Of a stretch of 64,000 nucleotides of DNA, positions 1 through 13,565 are shown one piece after another. The stretch is taken from contig OY720346.1 of the NCBI GenBank assembly GCA_963082975.1, positions 41,629,787 to 41,693,786 on the forward strand. Direction: 5' to 3'. Source of the DNA: Labia minor (lineage: Eukaryota > Arthropoda > Insecta > Dermaptera > Spongiphoridae). The stretch's first letter is position 1, and every line of letters starts with the position of its first letter. A program made the position numbers and the translations under genes. The notes beneath the pieces are model-generated. The model saw only the letters and a program-made list of their open reading frames with translations, was not told the origin of the DNA and did not search any database.

Positions 1-3000
1 ATGAAATATATATATAAACGTCAACCGTGGCGGACAAAAGTAAGCCTTTGGGGAATTTGATGTAAAATATTTATTTCAATGAACCACTCAATTGAGGATC
101 AAATCAAATGTTAGAATCTGTTATCGAAAGTTTGAGTCAGGGAGGGTCTATTTTCAAAAGAATTTACCACCATTATTTAATGGAATGCACATAAATAGCA
201 AATAATCAATAAATATTTTTCTATTTTAATAAATTTAATTAATTTGTATAAAATATTATTATAAATAAAATATAAAAGAGGAAAAAAAATCTGTAAAATA
301 TCTTATGGTAAACTTTACTTTTGATCATGGAAATAGTAAATATGTATTTATAACAAATTGTAGATTGTTTTGGCAATTAAGTAAATTGTTGTTTGTTAAA
401 ATTATAATGTAAAAGTTTTTGTCCAACAGTAACAAGCAAACGAAAATTTCAATGTATTTACATGAAGTTGAAACTTGGTCTGGGTTTAATATAGTTTTGC
501 ACCTTAGCTAAAGAGGGACCTAAAGAGGAGCTGGCTGGCTCAGCTAAATGCAAATTACCAGAGAGATCCATGAGCATCGACCGCAGGAATGGATAAATGA
601 ATTAAAGGGTGTAACAAGCAACATAGAATCCATTCCAATAGTCAGATGTGTCCTCTACAACTCTACCTACCAATTCACCCCTCTTCTCATTCAAAGAAGA
701 TTATTTGACAAACAAAATTGAAAAATAAACTATCAACCCCATCAATTGCAATTAAGTATTTACTTTGAAACAAGTTTTTGCTATCAATATTTGTCACACC
801 CTTATCTAGATTGGAGGAAATTAGGGCTGTTTTTTAAGCTTTTGGCAGTTGGACATTAATAAAGGAAATTGTAAAAAAAAGAAACTAAAATAAAATAAAA
901 AAAAAAATTGAAGACAGACATCATGGGGATAAAATAACAAGGAGAAAGAGACATCCAGCCCGGAAGGAAGCAACATTGAGAGAGCAGAAAGATCCGTCAG
1001 AAGATCAGTACTGGGGTGGAAAGGGGTGCAAAGGAAAGGAAAGAATCCTTGTAATTCAAAGACAAAAAAAGCAAAAACAAATATATAACATTTGAAATTA
1101 GTTACTATTTATTTTAAGGAATATTGTATCATTAGATAGAAAAATAAAAAGAACATAAGAATTTTTCTTAAAAGTTCTTTGATTCAATATTATTGGGTTC
1201 AATTTAATAGGATCGTACTTTTATAAGCCAGCGAGTCAAAGGCCTTTTTAGTTTATTTATATAATAAAATAATAAACACTGATATGAATGAAAAGAAAAT
1301 TATTAGAGAAAGAAATATATTAATATTATTGAATTGGTGTTCTAAAAGATTAATTAATTAATTAAATTTATTAATTCTATTGAGAAGCTTAGGATTTTCC
1401 TTTGTGAGAAATTGTTACTAATTCAAATTTCAAAATCATACCTATTGGATTTCAAACATGGTATAAACCAGTTTTAATTATTTAAAAATATATTTCTAAT
1501 TGAACTCAATATTAAATTATAATTTCTAAAAATAACTATTTTAATTTTTATTTTTTTCATACATTTTTTTATTATTATTATTAGTATATTTATTGGTCAT
1601 AGAATAAATATTCATTTTAGCCATCTTTCTCAGAATGATTATGGTTTATTATTATTTATCCTTAAATCTAAATGAACTTGACGAGGACCGATCCCTCGAA
1701 CTGAAGTTTGGCGGACTAGTATTATTATTATTATTATTATAAGAGAGCAATTATGAAAATAGTAGAAATTTCTGATTTCAAAAATATTAATTAATATGAA
1801 ACTAAAATTTGATTTAATTAATTATTTCTCAATTTAAATTTTTTCAAATAAAATTCTTAAATAAATAAATAAGTAAATGAAAAGATCTTCTTTTCTAACC
1901 GCTTCGTCAAATAAATTTTGTAGTTTTTGTTTGTAAAATATAAAATGTGAATTAAGTCTGGCAGTTAGTCATTCATTCATTGGATGTTTCAAAAGAAAGT
2001 AAGATGTGTGTTGCATAAGAGATTTTAGTGAAAAGAGGGCCAGAACCTCTAAATAAAAGGAACTTGAGTTTGAAAGCCTCTTCTTCTTTAAACTCATTGA
2101 CAACGAATCTTTTCTATTCATCTTTATCTCTTTCTTCACATTCAGGGAAATTTCTTCCCTGAATTTTGTTTACTTTTGGTAAATACTTAAGTGATTATAT
2201 ATATATAATATACCTTTTAAATTATTCTTTTGAATAATTTATACAAATAAAGATCTTTAAACTTATTTTTTATTTTATTTTCAAAAATAATTTATAAATT
2301 ATTTTAAATAGATGTTTTTTGTATTAAACAAAGGTTACTATTTAAATTTTTGGCTTTATAATGAAAGAAATAGTTATTAGAGAAATTGACTTTAATGCTT
2401 GTTAACACATTCTCTATTTGATAGCAATAACACTACTGGATGTATTTTGAATTTTTGGAAGCATTTTTCCATTCCGATTGAATTAACTACATACATACAT
2501 TAATACATGCATGCGTTTTTTATGCATCCTTTTACACATTTGTTGAACGTGGATTATCAAGATAATTGAATTCAACTCTTTTTAAGACAATAAAGTACCA
2601 TCTTCAAGCACTGGAAAAATTTCAAAATTCGTTTATTATACATATTTTTGAGTGGCAAAGTTCTTCGAATAATGGGAAGAACATGCAAACGTGTATTATA
2701 TTTGATTGTTATATTTTAATTCTATACATGTTTTTAAATAATAATAATCATAAAGTAATCGATAAACGATAGGTATAATATTTCCTGTGGGAAGAGTAAT
2801 TATGAAATAAAATTTAAAAATAAATGGTATAATCAATCAGGATTAAAACGATTGTTCGATGTTGATCTAAAATTTTCATTCAACAGATGAATTTTTTATA
2901 TTTTTCTCTAAATAAATTCAATTTTATATTTTCATATGGATTTAGATTTTTAGATATATATTACCTGATTTTTGTTCTTTATTATATTTCTAAAAATCGA

Positions 3001-5922
3001 TATCTGATTTAATAGAGAATTTTTTTGTTGATATATAAGATAAATCAAATATTTGGGTGAATTAGTTTTTTAATAATCACCCCCCTGGGTCAGTTTTGAT
3101 CTCATCTTTCAAATAATAAAATGGATGCACCTCTTTGCGACGTGTTCTTATATTATAAAACATTCACTGTAGCCATTTGTTTCCTTGCTCATTTCATATT
3201 TTATAATGTTGTTGATTTATATTCATACAGGTTCAAAATTTTAATATTTTCTATTCATAGTGGGTTGGAAAAAGGAAGCAACTGTAGAGAAAATTGCACA
3301 TTGGTAGGAGAGATAGTACAGAGGGAAGGGGAAAAAAGGGGATGCTTTCTATGAACAAATGCATTTGTTAATTTTCCACTTTGTATTAATGTCTTGCATT
3401 TTGCTAGTTATTTAATAATCTATCAGTTAATTATACTTTGTTTAAACACGATAATGATAATTTACTTTAATCTCGATTATTAATATTTATTATGCATTCA
3501 TTTTCGAGAGGACCGTGTTACCATTTAATCCATTATTAATATACAATATAATTTTTCCATAATTAATTTTCTTTTTTTTATTCATCACATCGAAATTATT
3601 ATTCAATGAAAGCACGATTTATCGATATTACATATCCTTCCCCCTCCCACTCCCGATCCCATTTTTCACTACCATATATATATATATATATAAAATGAAA
3701 TCGAAATTAAACAATCACGTTCACGAATATTGAGTATAATAGTAATTATTAAATAAAAGAGAAGAGGAAATATTGATGATTAGTATTTTACTTTCATTTA
3801 TCTAAATAAATGTATTATTATATATGTATTTACCAGTATATTATATTGCTAGTCTAATAATCATCTGAATAGAATATGTATAATTCGAGAATGATAAAAT
3901 AATAAATATAAATTTTCAAAAATTAATTATTTTATTTTACATTTATTCGTTATCATATATAATTAGAAATTCAATTGAATTTAGGAACAATAAGGAAAAT
4001 AATATTGTTTGGATTAAATATTAAGGATATGCTTGCCCTGTTGTCTAGTCAATAGCACTAATCCACTAATAAAGAAAGATGATATATAATTAACACTTTT
4101 TATGATGATTTTGAATTCTCGCTTAAGTGTAGAATGATGTATGAATGCATTGATTTCAGAATGGGACAAATATTTAATTTAGAAAATTGAATAGTAATTA
4201 TTTATCAGCCCATAAAATAGCTGAATTCAAATCATTAAATAAACAGATAGTATTTCAAATATTCTGCTTAAAAGAAAATGGTTAAATAATGAGACTCTAG
4301 TTTCAATCAAGCAAACACAAATATTGATTATTTTGTTTATATTATTTTAGAATATTGAGAAAAACTTATAAAATTAAACAATGTTTAATTATTTTATTCT
4401 AACAGAAATTAGATAGATTTACATTATCATGAAAAATTGTTTTTGGCAAAATTACTGAGATTCTAATCCAAAAAAAAAATAATCATTTATTTATAGTATA
4501 TATATATATATATATATATATAGAAAGAGAGAGAGAGAAGGGAGATCATAAAGTCATTTGTGATGTCTAAAAAAGCAATTGAAAATAAAATTCGGAGCCA
4601 ATTAATTAAAAAATGGGTTGACTTAAAAGATTTATGGAAAATCCGTCTTTAACGATATTATTAAAAAAGTTGTATAGAAGGATTATGAATTATGAAACGG
4701 TTATACTTTTAAAATAGATTCAATAATCCTTTAGCAGTTTATTACTTACCCTGCATAGCAAGTTTGAAAAATATCTATATCTATATTAATATATATATTA
4801 ATTTCACTTTTTTTTATTTATAATTTTCTTTTAATGATTATATTTAAAATATAATCTTTTTTTCTCATAAATTGATCATTCAAATAATCGATCAAATTCA
4901 AGGTCACATCATAATTATTACTTATAGATAGATAATAGATTGATAGTGATCATTTGGCTTTGGGTCACAGGTTTTTCACACAAAATCATCAATAATAATG
5001 GATCATTATAAAAAAATATGATCAATCATTTCAATAGCTCTGAAAGTAGAGTTAATTTTTCATTTTATTTGATTAATTCGTAAATTCATAACATAAATAT
5101 ACAATTAATACAACTCATCTTTTTAATAATAATTTAATGAAATTGTTAATAAAATTAAAATTAATTATTCAAATTATTTTTAATTTTTTAATTATATAAT
5201 TTTATAAATATATGTATTTATATGTATAAGGGGATAATTTAATATTTTGTTGAAGCCAAGAACATTAGAATTTGGAAACTGTACATGGTACAATGTTATA
5301 TATGTTAGAAAAAACTCGGTATCTCATGTATATTCAAAAAGTAAGACAAGATGAGTGAGAAAAAAAAACTTTATTCACATTATCTATGGATTAATTTAAA
5401 ATTGTGATAAATAAGATCTACTAAGAATAAATCTGATCATCAGAATTAAGAACAAAGACAAATATAAACAACATTATCATTATCAATGCATGTAAACAAA
5501 ATGGTTTTTGTTTATACAACCTATTTGTTTACAGAAGATATTATAATCTCTGTTATATTATAGAACAAGATAAATTTTAATTTATAAATTAATTAATTCT
5601 AATATAATCATAAGTGAACAATGAAATATGTAAAAAAAATAATAAATAATTAATATGAAAAGAATAAATAATAAACAAATAAATATCTACCTAGTTATAA
5701 TTTCACAGGGCAATCAAATAAATAAAATAGGAACAGTTTAAAGATATTCTTTCTAAGTATTAATATTATAATAGGTAGTATGTAGCCTCACACAGGTAAA
5801 ATTCTAAAACAATATATTATATTATATTAAATTATATTGGAAAAAATCAGTTAAAACAGATTTTTAGATATAATTTAATTATACATATTTACTTAATTCG
5901 CTAACTCACTCTATATATATAT
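1..5922. other. AT-rich non-coding stretch
   Basis: No gene is supported here. The short open frames (for example 2566-2772 and 3121-3354) have AT-driven composition and no recognisable motif. The stretch holds simple repeats: (TA)n at 3674-3692 and a (TA)n followed by (GA)n at about 4497-4536. A purine-rich, somewhat GC-richer patch lies at about 930-1060. It probably belongs to a large intron or intergenic region. Confidence 0.6.
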
Positions 5923-7613
5923 ATGGCCATTTAGGGACATCTCGACATTTGGGAGACCTCGACATTTTTAAGAAAATGTCTTCAAAAAAAGGTCTGCATT
6001 CTAGCTTCGCATATGAAACACCTCTATTGGAATAACCTGAGAGAGTAATGTTGTGTTGTTAAGCGAAAGCAATGAAAATTCAAAAATTGAACAATAAAAT
6101 AAATATTAATAGTCTCTCAGGTACTTCCTTGATAGTTTACAATGCTTGAATTATAAGATTGACATTGATAACGATGATAAATGTTAGGGATGATTTCAAT
6201 TTTTTGGAATTTGCAAATGACTGGCTTGTAATATCAGACATTTAGGATCATAGTTGTGTACGCAAATTGCATATTCATAGTCAGTCAGAGAGTAATGATA
6301 TCATCTGTTATAGAAATGTGTAATTTTGGGAGATCTCGAAAGTCGAATTCTCTCTTATTAGCATGCCGAATTCTCTTTGATTTGTATTATTTTAATTCAT
6401 GTCTAAACAAAATTCTTCAATTATTTATGAAGTATGTATGTATCTTTAATTAATTAGGAAGAAACTCAACTGAGTACTTTGAGTGAGTCATCTCAAAATA
6501 TTATTGTGATAATCAACCCAAGTTTCCTGTAACAAATGTTCATAGTTATAGGTTAGAAAATGTATTGTTGTATTGTTAGTAAAATTGTACTGGTTTCTAC
6601 TTAGAAAATCTATTATTCTGAATTGTACTTGCCGTCTCCTTGGTACCTGTCGAAATGGACTTTCACTTGTTGTTTTTTCTTATTGTATTTTATTTAAATA
6701 AGTTGACCTGTGGCCAGGTCTGAACCGACCGATAGTTTGAAATAAATTAATTTCCAGCTACAGAAACAATTTCAAATAATTTTAATATATCTATTAATGT
6801 AATAAAAAACAGATATGGATATAACATAAATATTTTTAATTTTATTTTATTTATAATATATATGTAAGACCAGGCTGTGACGTCATGAATGGCTGGATGA
6901 CGTCATATAATTTTAAATTAAGAAAAAACTAATAAAGATGATTTTTCTCGAATATAAAACCAATACAAAGTGCATGATTCGTGGTGATATGTAAAAAATC
7001 TCCTCATGTGAAATTTGGTGTGAAAATAACCCTTTCCTTCCTATCGTCGATCGCTAATACTACCAATTCCGGTTTCCGGATTTGCACCAAAAGTTGATCA
7101 ATTCATCCTACTGATGCATTAAGTAAATATACCAAATTTCATCAAAATCCGTTGAGCTGTTCAGGCTGTACACATCTATACGGACGGACAGACGGACGGA
7201 CGGACGGACGGACAGACATCATGCTAAAAATACTTTTTCCTGTGCATGATTCGTGGAGATATGTAAAAATCTCCACATGTGAAATTTGGTGTGAAAACAA
7301 TAACTCCCTTACTATCGTCGGTCGGTAAAAAGGCAAACCACAAATTTTTACATTCTGACATATAAATATATATTTATTATGTAAAGTTCATTTCATATAT
7401 ACATATATAATCAAAATTATACGAAATGAACTTCTAATGACAATTCAAATTTCGCGCTCTGTTATAAGAAATTGGTGTCAGGTCGGTCTCGCTCACGCGA
7501 GTTCTATCCTTTTCCCCATCTCACAAAGAAGTTTTCACTTCAAAAATTAAATTCTTAAATGATAACCAAGTTATTTATCATTTTTCCTTAAGGTGTCGAG
7601 AAGTCCTTAAATG
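5923..7613. mobile_element. Possible TIR element hosting a HINE-A copy
   Basis: The left edge reads CATTTAGGGACATCTCGACA (5938-5957). The right edge, read on the other strand, is CATTTAAGGACTTCTCGACA, ending near 7613. That is 18 matches in 20, next to TA-rich flanks on both sides. The pair could be the terminal inverted repeats of a 1.7-kb element, but no transposase frame is visible inside. A complete HINE-A lies within and would be a later insertion. Chance pairing or two related solo ends are alternatives. Confidence 0.35.
6698..7327 (-). mobile_element. HINE family A, full-length copy
   Basis: This is a non-autonomous element read on the minus strand. It starts at 7327 with ACCGACCGACG, carries a (GTCC)n microsatellite (about 7182-7215) and ends with the complementary subterminal repeat followed by the stem-loop GACCTG-GCCA-CAGGTC (6705-6720). 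The order 5' subterminal repeat, microsatellite, 3' complementary repeat, 3' stem-loop is the layout described for DINE-1 / Helentron-associated elements. There is no open reading frame of its own. Other full copies are at 35948 and 52502. Inference: mobilised in trans by a Helentron RepHel protein. A tRNA-type SINE is less likely because no A/B boxes or 3' tail are seen. Confidence 0.75.
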
Positions 7614-9949
7614 ACTATATATATATATTATATCAAAGTTGCAAAATGAAATAAATAAATTGAGTTGGTGAAACATTTTTATTTTACTAATTCTCAACAC
7701 CATTCATATTTCATACGATGATACGATCAAAAAATGTTACTTATTATTAAATAAGTAAGTCTTTTGAAATATATAAATTTATTTATTTTTGTTTAAATGA
7801 TTTTCAAAATATAAGTGAAAGTTCAACCTTACTTGAATTTTAATAATAAAATATATAATATAATAATAAAGTTATGAAATGATTATAAGAAATTAAAATT
7901 TCAAATGAAGTAAATCATATTTATTAGGTATATTCTTTATTCTACCAGAAATAAAATGTTTTTATTTAGTATTTACTTTGAAATGATAAAATAAAATTAT
8001 ATATTTATATAAAAAAAATTGATACCTTGAAGCATGGATGTTTTGAATTTATTTCACCTTAGCTTATTAGAAATATAATCTAATCTTGCTAGTGGACTTT
8101 TCAGCCCTGACGTTGGTTGACCTTTGATAACAGTATTCAATAACAACTGTAAAATGTTAAACATTTATTGAAAAAAATAGAGTGTCCGAAAAGTGAATAA
8201 AAAAATATACTGGCGGGGAAGCAAGATATAAAAGTAATAATAAAATATAAAAAAAAAATACGGTGTGGAATGAAAACCGGCGGCAGCAGTTCTTACTATA
8301 AGGGTGGCTGTAAAACCCCTGGCCTAATCTAATATTAACCGATCGGGGCAGATGCCGCACTCAAAACGCGAGGTCATAACTTTGTGCGGGTGTGTACCAT
8401 GTATTTTTTTCTTCTTTCTCCCTCCTTTCTCTACCCCGTTTCCAACATCCCCGTCTATTCCGCCTCTTCTTCATCTGCCATGTTCAGCATATTCTATGAA
8501 ATGGTTCAACGATTTGCTTAAAGACATTTTCATTTCAAATGCAATTATTTTAATTGAGTTATTATAGGCTTTGTCGAGTGAGTGGTTGATGATGAAGATG
8601 AAGAAAAAGCACATCATTTAATATGTTACCGAAATCATTGAATAAGAAACTCCCTTCCTTTTGACCAAAATGAATTATTAATTTATTTCCTGATGATTCA
8701 CTTGTTAAAAAATAAATTATAATTATAATTGTAATAATCAAAATAATATTAAAATAAATATAAATAAAATTAATAATTTTATTAATTCAATACCTGCCTA
8801 TTATTTCTTGATGGTATATAAATTCGATCCTTTCTCATTTGACAGAAATTTTTCTCATTTCAACAAAACTTTTTTTTGACATGAAAATCATCACCGTTCT
8901 CCCTCCTAAATTTTTTTTCTTTGGAATCACATTTTCTCTCAATTTCGTTCATCTTCGTTCCTTCAGGCTTGTTTATTCTCTACTTGGTCCAGTAAGCAAA
9001 AGCTTATCTCGCTTCGACCAAAGAAATTGTTCCATATTGAAGCCATGATTCGAACCAACCAAGGGAAAAAGTATTTCCTATAAAAAAAAACACTATGAAT
9101 ATGAACCTATCTGAGAAAAGAATCCATATTGACATCTTCAAACTACCAAAATGAACACCTAATTAAAAAAAACAATAATAAATTATGTATGTGTGTGTGT
9201 TTATTAAGTCATTTAAATACTGTGAAATTGAACCCTATTCTTTACATATATTTTTATCATTTCATCATTGATATCATTCTTTTCACATTTGAATTTAATG
9301 CTAATGTGTACATTTTAATAAATTACAATTATTTACATTAATTTAAATATTAACATGAAAAAAAATCAAAATCTAAATGTTTTGTTACCACTTGCTTTTC
9401 AATATAATTTAATTTCAAAGAAATTAGAAATGTCAAAAGTTTTTAATAAGTGTTATTAGTTCCAAAATTTAAATAACATTGATATATATAAGCACTTGAT
9501 TAAAGATTGATTATTTAGCCAATCGATTTCTAAAAAAATAAAAATAAATAAAATAAAAATACGCAATCGATGTTCTTTTCCCTCAATTACTATCCCATTA
9601 CTAGGGACTTTCTCTAAACCATGCTGTTCTATCTCTATCGAAATGATAACTCCCACCCCCACACTCCTTCCACACATATACACACCTAAAACAAAATCCT
9701 TCCATTTCCTTTCCATTCCATTTGAATGATTATAGTAAACTATTGTTTCAGATAAAAGTATAAAAAAGACAAATTTATATCCGGGCAATGTTTAAATAAA
9801 GAGTTTTACTCCTTCCACTTTTTTTTCTTTTTTTGGGACATTTCACCTATCTCTCTCTTTTGCTCTATCATTCGCTTTAGCATGAAATTACCTATTTTAA
9901 CTGCCACTGTACTTGCTTATCGATTGATTGATACATCGATAGTCAAACT
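7614..9949. other. Non-coding stretch with a GC-richer patch
   Basis: No gene is supported. The patch at about 8160-8500 is GC-richer than its surroundings but its overlapping frames on both strands show no motif. A C-rich, purine-poor patch at about 9580-9720 is similar. The remainder is AT-rich with poly-A and poly-T runs. Confidence 0.5.
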
Positions 9950-10200
9950 ATAGTGGGGGGAATAAGTGGCCCGTTATACTCGTCGTGTTTTCCCTTTGGG
10001 ACTGCTTCACCCCATCCTCTTCCAACTCCACTACATATACAGAGACCGACTCTCAAGCCCCGATATTCATATATCAGAAGCGTCTCTGTTCGAATGGAAA
10101 ATGTCCCGAGTGACACGCCCGGTTTGCTACCACCCCCACTCTATACCACCTCTTTGATCCTACCACTTATACCTTCATCCAGAAACAGAAACACATTCAT
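9950..10200. other. GC-richer island of unknown role
   Basis: This 250-bp patch is close to balanced in base content inside very AT-rich DNA. Two overlapping + strand frames (9953-10261 and 9966-10157) cross it, but neither resembles a known protein and both run into simple sequence. It could be conserved regulatory DNA, an untranslated exon or an old repeat. Nothing in the sequence decides between them. Confidence 0.3.
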
Positions 10201-12925
10201 CTATATAACTCTATATTTATATTTTATAGAGAAAGAGAAAGAAAGATTTCGATTGATATGAAATTCTTCAATGAAATGATGATATACTAGATACTTAAAA
10301 GAATCTTCAAAATGTCCATTTGTTCTTTTTATTTATAACATATATCATATTATATGTATATTATATATACATAAATTTATAGGAAAAATAAATAAAAATA
10401 GAAAAAAGACAAAATACAAAGTTGGCAATACCCAAGACTCAATATCATAAAAATAAAATTGTTTCTAATAACATACATGGTTGGTTAAATTTATAAAATT
10501 TTAGTATTTCGCTATTTTATATGTGTTATATAAGTATTAGAAAATAACTTTGTTGACTCATTTGGTATGCAGAAACTACTAAACAAAATTGAAAAGGAAT
10601 AAAGTAGGTGATTGGGGAAAATTTTGATTGTACCAAAAATAATATTTATCCAGATATATTGACCCAGATGATTTCTAATAAACTATTTATCATTATTTTA
10701 TATTTTATTTAATAATTAAAGGTATTCTATTTACCTTGAAATCGATCATATCTGTATTAAAGCGAATATTTTTTAAAATTTTTTTCATTCATTCAATTAT
10801 TTATGAGATAAATATTATTTATATTTTCTTATAATTCCACTTTTTTGTTTTCTCTTTTTGTAATATTGAATAATAATGTGGTAGAAATTTGTAATATGAT
10901 AAAAGTGAATATAAACATGCAAGGTAAAAAAAACAAAACAAAATTAGACAACTTTTTTAATTTACCTATAATGATTTATTAATTTTTTTTTATAAAAGAT
11001 TAAAATATTGAATTTTTATTATTTTTAATTAACTTTGAAGTAAGAGAGGTGAATCTTGTGAGGAGATTTTGTAATTTAATTATTTAAGATTAAATAAAAA
11101 AAGAGAAACAAATACCTTAATTTTTTGAATTTTGAGATTTATTAAAAACATAAAAAAAAAATTTTTTATAATGTGGTATTCAACATTTAAAAAAAATATC
11201 CAAATTATTTCGAGTTATAGAAAAGTTTTTTATTTCCTCTTTTGTTTATCCCAAAACTGAACCCATTCTCTCTTTTAAGAAGGTAATTTATTCTTAAATA
11301 CCCACACGAAATAATAAAAAGTAAAAATTAATAACTAAATAGAATTTCATAATTGCTTATGTAATATTATTATCTATGCTTGTCTTAATGTAATTAAACA
11401 AGCAATTTAATTTTAAAATTTTGCAATGTTTTTTATTAGGTAATTACCATTAGAGTTGGTTGGCTTACACAAATAAAAGCTCTTAAGGGTGAAATAAATA
11501 CATGCCATTTTTTCGCCTTCTAATTATAAATATAAGGAAAAGTTAGAAGCCAATATTAAGTAAGAAGGATGAAGGAGCATCTTATATCTTTTTTGCTTTT
11601 GCTGTGCGTGATCAGTTAAAAGGAAATTCAAATTATATCAAACCCATGAGATAAAAAGTTAAATTACTAAGCCGAGGGAGAAACTTAAGAAGTGATATCT
11701 ATTTTATGTCGATTATACCGGATGTATCATGTTTAACCTGAAAACTTTTTATTAATAATTTATAATCTAAATTATGAATTTGAGCTTCTAAAATATAGAA
11801 GAATATATTATTAGAATATATTAGAATTTAAAAAATTCACCTTTTTAATATCCCAAAACTTTATATCCAAAAATGAATTATTATATATATTGTCTGGTCA
11901 TTAAATATATTTTGAATTTTATCACTAATTTAAAAAAGAAAATTTCGGTATGTTTCATGAACTGGTCCTTAAATTTGGCTTGAGAATTTCCATGGATATA
12001 TTTTTAATATAAATATATTTTACTGTACTATAAACAAATATTGGCTTAACTAATTATATATATTAAATAAAATCAATAATAAAAATTTAGAAAAACTTAC
12101 AAAACGATTGCTAGTGATTTTTTCCAGATGATTTTATTTTTCTATTCATGACAAGATCACATAAAATATCTGTAGATAAAAGCAATATATAATATGATTA
12201 GTCTTTGGATGTCATTCATGTGTCTTAATTTCATTTGTTTGGAGTGGACCATCTGTGAACATCAAAACTGGCTACATTAAATTAGATTATATTCCAAATT
12301 TCGTTATTATAATTTTATATATTGTCAAATAATAAAATATAAAATAATTATACCTATGTGAGTATATTGAAATGTTCCTTTTTGTGATAATAAATTATAA
12401 TAAAAAGAAGATTATAATTATAATCTAAAAGTTAATGTGTACAAAGGATATCTCCTTTCCTTTGTTATTTTTATAGCATATTAAGAGTATAGAGTTGGAT
12501 GCCAAATGATGTATTTAGACTTGTTATAAAATATCTAAAAGATTTTATGGTCAACCTAATTTTAGAATAAAACTTGTTTCTTGGCAATATATAATATATA
12601 CCTATATATATATATATATATATATATTCTAGAGAGATATTCTTCAAAAGAATGTAGACAAGTATCTAGGTTGGTTTGGTTGTAAAAAGCCCGCCTGGAT
12701 AAAATATTAATGAAATGGACAATTGGTCTTTGTTATTCTTTTTTTTATACTTTAAAATTTTATAAAGAAATGAAACATTTTCACCCTAAATGCGGGACAC
12801 GTAGACCCAACCAGCAATACTAATAACATTAAAAAATATGAAAGACTTAATAAAATATTAAACAAAATGAAAAACATTGTGTTTATTTAATAGATAGTAT
12901 AAAATGGAAGTTATTATTCTATAAC
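10201..12925. other. AT-rich non-coding stretch
   Basis: No gene or recognisable repeat apart from simple sequence, including a (TA)n run at about 12601-12627. Confidence 0.6.
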
Positions 12926-13113
12926 TCAGAGGTTCCCAAACTTTTTCGGTATACGGCTCCCATAATACATCGGATTTTTTCCGCGGCTCCCATAGTCCAG
13001 AAAACGTTTGATCTTTTTGTTTTTTTTTTAGAGACAAATTGAAAAAGTTTTAAAAATAATCGAAAATTTCAAGTATTAGGAAATTTTTTCGCGGCTTCCC
13101 AATTTGGGAATCA
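12926..13113. mobile_element. hAT-type MITE, right end decayed
   Basis: The left end is CAGAGGTTCCCAAACTTTTT, typical of short non-autonomous hAT elements. The right end near 13113 reads TTTGGGAATC, an eroded inverse of the left end. The interior shows two GCGGCTCCC-like blocks facing opposite ways, which supports an inverted-repeat element. No clean 8-bp target duplication remains, so the exact right edge is uncertain. There is no coding capacity. Confidence 0.55.
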
Positions 13114-13210
13114 ACAAAAATTAAATAAATATATTATAATAAAACCTAGATTATAATATAAATGTATGTATTGTTATTTAATTTCTTCTAATTGTATACA
13201 CTTAACTAAA

Positions 13211-13465
13211 AAAATGAAATAAATAAAAAAAATCAGCATTCCACACTTATAGATGGTGATGAGATTTGGAAAATGATATATTGTATGTATAAGAGATACA
13301 TGAATTCTAATATAGAGACAAAATAAAAAATTATTTAAAAAATAAATAAAAAAAATCAGCATTCCACACTTATTGATGGTGATGAGATTTGGAAAATGAT
13401 ATATTGTATGTATAAGAGATACATGAATTCTAATATAGAGACAAAATAAAAAATTATTTAAAAAA
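13211..13465. repeat. Two-copy tandem repeat, 123-bp unit
   Basis: A unit starting at TCAGCATTCC (13233) recurs at 13356 with only one or two base differences. Each copy carries the same GGTGATGAGATTTGG segment and the same A-rich spacer. The unit length is 123 bp and the array has about two copies. The minus-strand frame spanning it (13174-13503) repeats its own peptide for this reason and is not a gene. The near identity suggests a recent local duplication. Confidence 0.9.
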
Positions 13466-13515
13466 AAACATGTATAGTAAAGTACAGAAAAAATCACTAT
13501 CACAACAAATAACCC

Positions 13516-13561
13516 ATGTGTGTGTGTGATACTAAGACATTAACAATTATCACACACACAT
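13516..13561. repeat. Short inverted repeat of TG/CA
   Basis: ATGTGTGTGTGTGAT (13516-13530) faces ATCACACACACAT (13549-13561) across an 18-base loop. It could form a hairpin. It may be a microsatellite coincidence. Confidence 0.6.
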
Positions 13562-13565
13562 TAAA

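Noticed and set aside
7180-7216. CRISPR-like short repeats (GGAC)n
   Set aside because: It is a microsatellite with no spacers and belongs to HINE-A.
7142-7336. Minus-strand frame with repeated SVRP residues
   Set aside because: It is the (GTCC)n microsatellite of the HINE-A copy translated by chance.
9953-10261. 102-codon proline-rich + frame
   Set aside because: A second frame is also open over the same bases and neither has a motif; treated as a GC-richer island only.
13174-13503. 109-codon minus-strand frame with a repeated peptide
   Set aside because: It follows a 123-bp tandem duplication (a multiple of three) in AT-rich DNA; no protein features.
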